Assembly (NCBI GenBank): GCA_001717015.1
Contig: MAGV01000020.1
Span: forward strand, 1-7,552
Source: Candidatus Methanosuratincola petrocarbonis (ex Vanwonterghem et al. 2016)
GTDB taxonomy: Archaea > Thermoproteota > Methanomethylicia > Methanomethylicales > Methanomethylicaceae
Reading direction: 5' to 3'
Length of the DNA stretch: 7,552 nt
In this document: in pieces, positions 1 to 5,161 of the stretch
Position numbering within the stretch: the first letter of the stretch is position 1
Layout: every line of letters begins with the position of its first letter
Notes under the pieces: generated by a model
What the model was told of the DNA's origin: nothing
The model's database searches: none
What the model saw: the letters and a program-made list of their open reading frames with translations, nothing else
Translations under genes and position numbers: made by a program

Positions 1-22
1 GAGCGAGGGGAGGGGCAGGCGC

Positions 23-889
23 ATGAGGGGGAAAGGCACATCCTACGGTGCAGCCACGATAGTCAACGCGATGCCCTCCGGATTCGGAGGGGCGATCGGG
101 GTCTGGCTCAAGACGGTCGCCGAGGTGGAGATCACCGAAGACCCCGCGGTCGAGGCGGTGGCCGCAGACCAGGAGGTCGACGATCTTTCTCTAATCGCCG
201 AGTCGTTCAGGGCAGCCACGGGAAGGTTCGGGATCAGCTGCGGCGCGCGGATCACGGTGCGCAGCGAGATACCGCCCGCGAGGGGGATGAAGAGCTCGAG
301 CGCAGCCTCCAACGCAGTCGTGCTCGCCACGTTGGACGCGCTCGGGAGGGAGTGCGAGGCGATGGAGGTAGTCCAGATGGGTGTGCAGGCATCCAAGAAA
401 GCAGGAGTGACGGTCACAGGTGCCTTCGATGACGCGTGCGCGAGCCTCTTCGGTGGGGTGTTCCTCACAGACAACGCCGGGATGAGGGTGCTAAGGAGCT
501 GGGACGCCGAGGAGTTGACTGCGCTCTTCCTTGTCCCCGAGGAGAAGAGGTACTCAGGGAAAGTCAACGCGGAGCGCCTCAGGAGCTATGCGCGGGTAGC
601 CCTTATCGCATTCAACGAGGCGATCGAGGGGAGGATCTGGCAGGCGATGCTCATCAACGGTTTGGCGATGTCCAGCGTCCTCGGGTTCGACGCCGAACCG
701 ATACTGGAGGCGGTCAAGGAGGGGGCAGTCTCGGCGGGGCTGTGCGGCAAGGGCCCAGCCGTATGCGCGGTCACAAAGCCGGAGTACGAGGGAGAGATCA
801 TGGACTGCTGGAAGAGCAGCGGACACCACATAATCAGGACCAAGATCAGGGGCAGCTCGGAGAGAAGGGGGGAGAAGATTGACTGGTAA
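23..889 (+). CDS. aroK: Shikimate kinase, archaeal GHMP-superfamily type
   Basis: Phosphorylates shikimate to shikimate 3-phosphate with ATP, the fifth step of the shikimate pathway, in the cytosol. The 288-residue product fits the archaeal enzyme, which belongs to the GHMP kinase superfamily and is unrelated to bacterial AroK. The N-terminal GAATIVNAMPSGFGGA stretch (residues 9-24) is typical of this family. The GHMP ATP-binding loop is PPARGMKSSSAASNA (84-98). TGAFDDACAS (132-141) and the glycine-rich CGKGPAVCAV (241-250) follow in the expected order. The ATG at 23 is chosen because family alignments begin here and a GGGGAGGGG ribosome-binding site ends 7 nt upstream, although the frame is open to the window edge. 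The ATG overlaps a TGA (24-26) in another frame, which may end an upstream gene such as aroE. The 3' end overlaps aroA by 11 nt. The function is secure from the motifs. Confidence 0.95.
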   Translation: MRGKGTSYGAATIVNAMPSGFGGAIGVWLKTVAEVEITEDPAVEAVAADQEVDDLSLIAESFRAATGRFGISCGARITVRSEIPPARGMKSSSAASNAVVLATLDALGRECEAMEVVQMGVQASKKAGVTVTGAFDDACASLFGGVFLTDNAGMRVLRSWDAEELTALFLVPEEKRYSGKVNAERLRSYARVALIAFNEAIEGRIWQAMLINGLAMSSVLGFDAEPILEAVKEGAVSAGLCGKGPAVCAVTKPEYEGEIMDCWKSSGHHIIRTKIRGSSERRGEKIDW

Positions 890-2174
890 GGGTGCACTAG
901 CGGTGGTCAGGAGGAGTGAGGTAGACGGGACGGTCAGGGCGCCCCCTTCGAAGAGCCTTACCCAGAGGGCGGTGGCTTGCGCGCTGATTGCAGACGGCAG
1001 GACGGAGATTATCGACCCCTCGACCTCTGACGACGGGGTGGTGGCGGCTGCAGTCGCAAGGAGCATGGGCGCGAGGGTGAGGGCGGGCGAGAGCTCCTGG
1101 CTCATAGATCCCCCTCCACTCCCCGAGGCTCCTGATGACGTGGTCGACTGCAAGGGGTCTGCAACTTCGATGAGGCTATTCACAGCGATTGCTGCGCTTG
1201 CAGACGGGGCAACGGTCCTGACAGGGGACGAGTCACTGAGGAGGCGCCCAGTCGGGGAGCTCCTCGATGCGATGAACGCACTCGGCGCACGCTGCTTCTC
1301 AACGAGGGGCAACGGCCTGCCTCCCGTGGTTGTGGAGGGAGGGGGAATCAGGGGCGGTGCCGTCTCGATCCGCGGGGACGTAAGCTCGCAGTACATATCT
1401 GCACTAATACTGTCCTGCACCAGGGCTGATTCGGACACCTCGATACAGGTGCTCAATAGCCTCGAGTCATCTGGGTATGTCAGGATGAGCCTGGACGTGC
1501 TGAGGGAGTTTGGGGGGGTTGTGGCTCCGGACTTCGCTTCGGCGAGATTCCTAGTCCCGGGAAGGCAGAACCTCAAGGGCTGCAGGTTCGTTGTCGAAGG
1601 CGACTACTCCTCTGCCGCATTCGTGATTGCTGCTGGCGCGCTGGCAGGCAGGGCATCCGTCGCTGGCCTCAGCATCAGGACGTCCCAGGGTGACAAGAAG
1701 ATTCTGGAAATAATTGAGAGGATGGGCGCAGAGGTCTCGGTCGGCGGCGGCACTGTAACGGCAGTCCGGAGAGGGCTGAGGGGAGTCGAGATCGACTGCT
1801 CAGAGGTGCCTGACCTCGTACCGGTGCTTGGGGTCCTGGCCACTCAGGCAGAGGGGGTCACAGTGCTCAGGAGGATCTCAAGGCTTAGGATCAAGGAGAG
1901 CGACAGGGTGGAAGGGGTGGTTAGCATGATAAACAGACTTGGGGGTCACGCGGTTGCAGATGGGGAGGAGATCGTGGTCAAGGGGCCCTCGAGCCTCAAG
2001 GGCACGGAGATCGACCCGAAGGGGGACCACAGGATAGCGATGGCCGCAGCGGTTGCGGGTCTAGCCGCAAGCGGCGAGACAGTGATAATGGGCGCGGAGT
2101 GCGTGTCAAAGAGCTACCCAAGCTTCTTCTCCGACCTGGAGAGGCTGGGTGCAGAGGTGGAGGTGACCAGATGA
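879..2174 (+). CDS. aroA: 3-phosphoshikimate 1-carboxyvinyltransferase (EPSP synthase)
   Basis: Transfers the enolpyruvyl group of phosphoenolpyruvate to shikimate 3-phosphate, giving EPSP. The 431-residue length is normal. Visible motifs in order: APPSKSLTQR (21-30) with the substrate-binding Lys25; GSATSMR (93-99) of the PEP site; LTGDESLRRRPVGELLDA (114-131); SSQYISALIL (169-178); GDYSSAAF (241-248); PDLVP (311-315) with the catalytic Asp311; RLRIKESDR (335-343) with Glu340; DHRIAM (383-388); and SKSYPSF (410-416) with Lys411. The start is TTG at 879, supported by a GGGGGGAG tract 4 nt upstream; a GTG at 903 is the alternative and would leave the domain intact. The gene overlaps aroK by 11 nt and aroC by 4 nt (ATGA), so translational coupling is likely. 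Odd point: the PEP loop has Ala where E. coli has Gly96 and Leu where it has Pro101. Confidence 0.97.
   Translation: MTGKGALAVVRRSEVDGTVRAPPSKSLTQRAVACALIADGRTEIIDPSTSDDGVVAAAVARSMGARVRAGESSWLIDPPPLPEAPDDVVDCKGSATSMRLFTAIAALADGATVLTGDESLRRRPVGELLDAMNALGARCFSTRGNGLPPVVVEGGGIRGGAVSIRGDVSSQYISALILSCTRADSDTSIQVLNSLESSGYVRMSLDVLREFGGVVAPDFASARFLVPGRQNLKGCRFVVEGDYSSAAFVIAAGALAGRASVAGLSIRTSQGDKKILEIIERMGAEVSVGGGTVTAVRRGLRGVEIDCSEVPDLVPVLGVLATQAEGVTVLRRISRLRIKESDRVEGVVSMINRLGGHAVADGEEIVVKGPSSLKGTEIDPKGDHRIAMAAAVAGLAASGETVIMGAECVSKSYPSFFSDLERLGAEVEVTR
2159..2166 (+). promoter_or_regulatory. Ribosome-binding site of aroC
   Basis: GGAGGTGA lies inside the last codons of aroA and is an 8-base match to the complement of the archaeal 16S 3' end. 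It sits 4 nt before the ATG at 2171 and 7 nt before the ATG at 2174. It shows that aroC starts here and not at the upstream in-frame GTG (2099), which would add 24 residues with no family similarity. Confidence 0.8.
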
Positions 2175-3277
2175 TGAGTTTCGGGTTCGGCAAAGAGTTC
2201 AGGCTCACGGTCTTCGGGGAGTCGCACGGCGCATGCGTCGGGGCGGTCGTCGAGGGGTGCCCCGCGGGGATCCCCTTGGGGGAGAAGGACATACAGCGCG
2301 AGCTCGACAGGCGCAGGCCTGGAGGGCGGCTAGCTAGCTCAAGGGGCGAAGCGGACAGGGTCAGGCTTCTCAGCGGGATACTGAATGGCCAGACCAATGG
2401 CGGCCCGATTGCGATGCTGGTGGAGAACCAAGACGTGGACTCATCGTGGTACGAGGAGAACAGGCACTTGCCCAGGCCTGGCCACTCGGACTTCCCGGCA
2501 TATGTCAAGTACGGCGGCATGAACGACTACAGGGGAGGCGGGTTCTTCTCAGGGAGGATGACCGCATCCTTGGTTATGGGAGGGGCCGTGGCCAAGAGGC
2601 TACTATCTTTGTCTGGAGTGAAGGTCATCGGGCACATCGTGCAGATTGGCGGCACCAGGCTGCTGAAGGAAGTTGGCGACCAAGATATCGAGGCTGCTGC
2701 CCTGGATGGCGCAATATGCGCAGACAAAGAAGCTTCGAGGGAATTCGAGGGGGAGATCGAGAGGGCCGCCGAAGAGGGGGACTCGATAGGTGGCGTGGTC
2801 GAGTGCAGGGTGCTCAACCTGCCCGAAGGCATCGGGGAGCCCTTCTTCGACTCCGTCGAGGCGCTGATAGCACACGGAGTCTTCAGCATCCCCGGGGTCA
2901 AGGGAGTGGAGTTCGGCGCAGGGTTCGGCCTTGCAGCGATGAGGGGATCTGAGGCGAACGACAGCTTCGTTATCAGGGACGGCAAGGTGGCAACGGAGAC
3001 GAACAGGTCTGGCGGGGTGCTGGGCGGGCTGACAACCGGGATGCCGCTAATCTTCAGGGTCGCCATCAAGCCCACACCTTCGATAAGGAAGGCCCAGAGG
3101 ACGGTCGACTTGAGGACTGGGAATGAGACGGTACTAGCTGTAGGCGGCAGGCACGATCCCTGCATAGCGGTCAGGGCTCTGCCGGTCGTCGAGGCGGTAG
3201 CCGCGGTCTGCATAGCGGACCTGATGGTCAGGGACGGCAAGATACCGAGGAGGGTTGGTGATCAGAGTGGGAATTGA
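2171..3277 (+). CDS. aroC: Chorismate synthase
   Basis: Converts EPSP to chorismate by trans elimination of phosphate and a proton, using reduced FMN, the last common step to Phe, Tyr and Trp. The 368-residue product has the family signatures in order: GESHG (16-20) with His19; PAGIPL (31-36); LDRRRPGG (45-52); RPGHSDF (102-108) with the second catalytic His105; YRGGGFFSGRMTA (120-132); GVKGVEFGAGF (252-262); NRSGGVLGGLTTGMP (288-302) followed by KPTPSI (310-315); and GRHDPC (336-341). The start is ATG 2171, overlapping the aroA stop as ATGA; ATG 2174 gives one residue less and is equally compatible with the strong ribosome-binding site. The segment after GGG is FFSGRM, nearer the GGGHFSGR form of some anaerobes than the common GGGRSSARE. 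A reductase for FMN is not encoded nearby. The 3' end overlaps pheA by about 20 nt. Confidence 0.97.
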   Translation: MMSFGFGKEFRLTVFGESHGACVGAVVEGCPAGIPLGEKDIQRELDRRRPGGRLASSRGEADRVRLLSGILNGQTNGGPIAMLVENQDVDSSWYEENRHLPRPGHSDFPAYVKYGGMNDYRGGGFFSGRMTASLVMGGAVAKRLLSLSGVKVIGHIVQIGGTRLLKEVGDQDIEAAALDGAICADKEASREFEGEIERAAEEGDSIGGVVECRVLNLPEGIGEPFFDSVEALIAHGVFSIPGVKGVEFGAGFGLAAMRGSEANDSFVIRDGKVATETNRSGGVLGGLTTGMPLIFRVAIKPTPSIRKAQRTVDLRTGNETVLAVGGRHDPCIAVRALPVVEAVAAVCIADLMVRDGKIPRRVGDQSGN

Positions 3278-4325
3278 GGAGATCAGGAAAGAGATAGACA
3301 GGATAGACGAGGAGATAGTTAGGCTGCTGAACGAGAGGGTGGCGGCGTGCAAGAAGGCAGGGGTAGCCAAGGGAGGGGTCGCGATACTCGACCTGGACCG
3401 CGAGAGGAGGGTCCTGGAGAGGGTCGCAGCCAGGTCTGTGGATGCCCCATCGGAAGGGATACGGTCGGTCTACAGGGAGGTGATCTCGATGTGCCGCAGG
3501 GTCCAGAGGCCGATCACGGTCGCCTTCCTGGGACCAGAGGGGAGCTTCTCCCACGAGGTCGCGTCGAAGTACTTCGGGTCTTCCTCGAAGCTACTTCCGA
3601 GCAGAAGGATAAGGAACATCTTCACGGAGGTGGACCTCGGGGGAGCCGACCTGGGCGTGGTCCCGTTCGAGAACTCGCTGGAGGGCGCAGTCAACGACAC
3701 GCTGGACTGCCTCGTCGAGTACCCGGTCTCGATAGTCGGCGAGGCGCTCTTCAGGATTAACCAGAACCTGATCGTCGACCCCGAGGTTACCGCGCTGAGC
3801 CAGATAGAGAGGGTCTACTCGCACCCGCAGGCGCTTGCGCAGTGCGACGGGTACATCACAAAGCACCTCAACGACAAGGAGATCATCGTCACCGAGTCGA
3901 CGGCCAGGGCGGTTGAGCACATCCTGAGGGACCGGAAGGGGGCGGCTATAGGCAGCAAGGTCGCAGCCGAGCTAAACGAGTTGAAGATCTTCGAGGCGGG
4001 GATCGAGGACTCGCCGAACAACTACACGAGGTTCGTGGTGATAAAGAAGGGCGGGAGCGCCGAGGCAGGGAAGAAGACCTCGCTAATACTCTCGATAGAC
4101 CACGTCCCGGGATCGCTGGCCGCGGTGCTCAACTGCTTCGCGAAGCACGGAATCAACGTGACCATGATACTCTCGAGGCCCCTGTACATGAGGCCATGGG
4201 AGTATCTGTTCTTCTTAGATTTTGAAGGGAATCTAGGTGATGAGAAATGCAGGACAGCCATAGAGGAGCTGAGGAAAAAGACGAGGTTCCTGAGGATACT
4301 GGGGAGCTACTCAGAGTTGCAGTGA
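3258..4325 (+). CDS. pheA: P-protein: chorismate mutase-prephenate dehydratase with ACT domain
   Basis: Rearranges chorismate to prephenate and then decarboxylates and dehydrates it to phenylpyruvate, the Phe precursor. Residues 6-83 are an AroQ-class chorismate mutase; active-site residues match E. coli one for one (Arg10, Arg27, Lys38, Asp45, Arg48, Glu49, Gln83). Residues 86-263 are prephenate dehydratase: GPEGSFSHEVASKYFG (92-107), GVVPFENSLEGAV (133-145), ESTARA (213-218) and the catalytic TRF motif (257-259). Residues 274-350 are an ACT domain ending in LGSYSEL, where Phe normally binds as feedback inhibitor. Its effector motifs are altered: GSL for GAL (285-287) and LSRP for ESRP (305-308). 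The start is uncertain. GTG 3258 is used here, with GGAGG 4 nt upstream; GTG 3267 has GGTGATC at good spacing and would remove three residues; TTG 3255 is too close to GGAGG. The gene overlaps aroC at one end and tyrA by 79 nt at the other. Confidence 0.95.
   Translation: MIRVGIEEIRKEIDRIDEEIVRLLNERVAACKKAGVAKGGVAILDLDRERRVLERVAARSVDAPSEGIRSVYREVISMCRRVQRPITVAFLGPEGSFSHEVASKYFGSSSKLLPSRRIRNIFTEVDLGGADLGVVPFENSLEGAVNDTLDCLVEYPVSIVGEALFRINQNLIVDPEVTALSQIERVYSHPQALAQCDGYITKHLNDKEIIVTESTARAVEHILRDRKGAAIGSKVAAELNELKIFEAGIEDSPNNYTRFVVIKKGGSAEAGKKTSLILSIDHVPGSLAAVLNCFAKHGINVTMILSRPLYMRPWEYLFFLDFEGNLGDEKCRTAIEELRKKTRFLRILGSYSELQ
4235..4241 (+). promoter_or_regulatory. Ribosome-binding site of tyrA, inside pheA
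   Basis: AGGTGAT is a 7-base match to the complement of the archaeal 16S tail, ending 5 nt before the ATG at 4247. It lies within pheA codons for Leu-Gly-Asp in the ACT domain, about 85 nt before the pheA stop. It decides the tyrA start in favour of ATG 4247. The GTG at 4322, which overlaps the pheA stop as GTGA, has no site at suitable spacing and would cut off the first Rossmann strand. Confidence 0.65.
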
Positions 4326-5032
4326 TCGGGACCGGAAGGATGGGGAGGTGCCTTGCAGCCCTCCTCAAGGGCAACGCCGAGGTAACTTTGTGCAGCAGGG
4401 AGCCTAAGAAAGCTAGGGCACTAGCCAAGAGGCTGGGCGTGTCCAGCGCAGGCATATCCGAACTCAGCAGCAGCGACGTTGTTATCGCCGCAATACCCAC
4501 CGAGGCCTTGATAAAATTCGCAGAGGAGTATGCGGGGACGATGCGCCCTGATGCCACCTTTGTCGATGTTTCATCGGTTAAAATAGGGGTGGTTGAAGAG
4601 GTCCTGAAGAGGCTCCCCCAGCGGGCAGGTTACGCTAGCATACACCCGCTCTTCACTTCCCCGCGAGTGAAGGACAAGGACATAGCATTCATGGTGCTGA
4701 GGGAGGCGAAGACCCTAAAGAGATTCAGGGAGGCGCTCGCCAGGTCTGCCAGGGTTTTCGAGACGGCCCCCGAAGAGCATGACCGCGCAACCGCCACCAC
4801 ACAGGTGCTCCACCATTTCGCCTTGCTCACGATCGAGAGGGCACTAAAGCACGCGAAAGTATCTGAGACCTTCAAGACCAACAGCCTCAGGAGGACGCTC
4901 GCGGTCATTCGGACGGTTGAGAGAAACCGCGAGACGGTGATTACCATACAGAAGCTCAACAGGTTCGGAAAGGAAGCGAGGGAAGAATTCATCCGAGAAG
5001 CAGAGGCGTTCAATGCCGAGTTGTCGGCATAG
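4247..5032 (+). CDS. tyrA: Prephenate dehydrogenase, TyrA family
   Basis: Oxidatively decarboxylates prephenate to 4-hydroxyphenylpyruvate with NAD(P)+, the Tyr branch from chorismate. The 261-residue product starts with a Rossmann fold, LLRVAVIGTGRMG (21-33), containing the GTGRMG nucleotide loop. FVDVSSVK (105-112), the active-site IHPLFTSPR stretch (132-140, His133) and the helical C-terminal signature EEHDRATATTQVLHHF (176-191) follow. There is no ACT or chorismate mutase domain, so it is a minimal monofunctional form. HPLFTSP replaces the usual HPMFGP. Use of arogenate rather than prephenate cannot be excluded. The start at ATG 4247 rests on its ribosome-binding site; residues 1-20 are charged, unlike the family and encoded entirely within the pheA overlap. 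It is the last gene of the aromatic cassette, followed by a 129-bp gap. Confidence 0.9.
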   Translation: MQDSHRGAEEKDEVPEDTGELLRVAVIGTGRMGRCLAALLKGNAEVTLCSREPKKARALAKRLGVSSAGISELSSSDVVIAAIPTEALIKFAEEYAGTMRPDATFVDVSSVKIGVVEEVLKRLPQRAGYASIHPLFTSPRVKDKDIAFMVLREAKTLKRFREALARSARVFETAPEEHDRATATTQVLHHFALLTIERALKHAKVSETFKTNSLRRTLAVIRTVERNRETVITIQKLNRFGKEAREEFIREAEAFNAELSA

Positions 5033-5068
5033 CCGGACGGCCAGATAAACCTGTCCTGAATCGCACCC

Positions 5069-5095
5069 TTTTCATCGCCCCTTTTTGCGAAAAAA
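5069..5095 (+). terminator. Possible archaeal oligo-T terminator of the aro cassette
   Basis: A pyrimidine-rich stretch 37 nt after the tyrA stop contains TTTT (5069-5072) and TTTTT (5082-5086), followed by GCG and a run of six A (5090-5095). Archaeal RNA polymerase commonly stops at oligo-T on the non-template strand without a strong hairpin. A weak six-pair hairpin with one bulged base (5023-5038) spans the tyrA stop. The T5-GCG-A5 symmetry makes the orientation ambiguous, but the position after tyrA favours ending the cassette transcript. Confidence 0.4.
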
Positions 5096-5112
5096 TCTGC
5101 GCCTGCAGTAGA

Positions 5113-5126
5113 AGGTAAATTAAAAA
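5113..5126 (+). promoter_or_regulatory. Probable TATA-box promoter of the antiporter gene
   Basis: The A+T-rich element AGGTAAATTAAAAA lies about 40 nt upstream of the antiporter ATG, in otherwise G+C-richer DNA. An archaeal TATA box centred near 5121 would put the transcript start close to 5146-5150, giving a leader of about 12-16 nt. That fits the lack of a strong ribosome-binding site before the gene; only a weak GAGAGTG (5150-5156) is seen. A second A+T patch, CTAAATAGG (5138-5146), is too near the ATG to be the TATA box. No clear operator repeat is visible. Confidence 0.5.
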
Positions 5127-5161
5127 CAGACATGCCCTAAATAGGTCCTGAGAGTGCTCAC

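Noticed and set aside
1..26. Possible tail of an upstream gene ending at TGA 24-26, overlapping the shikimate kinase ATG as ATGA
   Set aside because: Only eight codons are visible and two other frames are also open, so it cannot be called from sequence; it fits the overlap style of the cassette but stays an inference.
43..567. Minus-strand open frame of 174 codons opposite shikimate kinase
   Set aside because: Shadow frame with no recognisable motif and fully inside a well-supported gene.
554..1576. Long minus-strand open frame (340 codons) opposite shikimate kinase and aroA
   Set aside because: It lies opposite two certain genes in G+C-rich DNA, is low-complexity (Ser, Pro, Ala, Leu rich) and matches no family I recognise; it is a shadow frame.
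2527..3240. Minus-strand open frame of 237 codons opposite aroC
   Set aside because: Antisense of a conserved enzyme, rich in Ser, Pro and Thr, with no domain; a shadow of aroC codon bias.
4322..4324. GTG overlapping the pheA stop (GTGA) as the tyrA start
   Set aside because: It would begin TyrA in the middle of the first Rossmann strand and has no ribosome-binding site at proper spacing; ATG 4247 has one. Not fully excluded.
5023..5038. Small hairpin spanning the tyrA stop codon as an intrinsic terminator
   Set aside because: Six pairs with a bulge and a 3-nt loop, and the nearest T-tract is 30 nt further; too weak and too far to act as a classic hairpin terminator.
5097..5109. CTGC repeats and CTGCAG palindrome in the intergenic gap as an operator
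   Set aside because: Too short to distinguish from chance and with no matching second copy near the TATA element.
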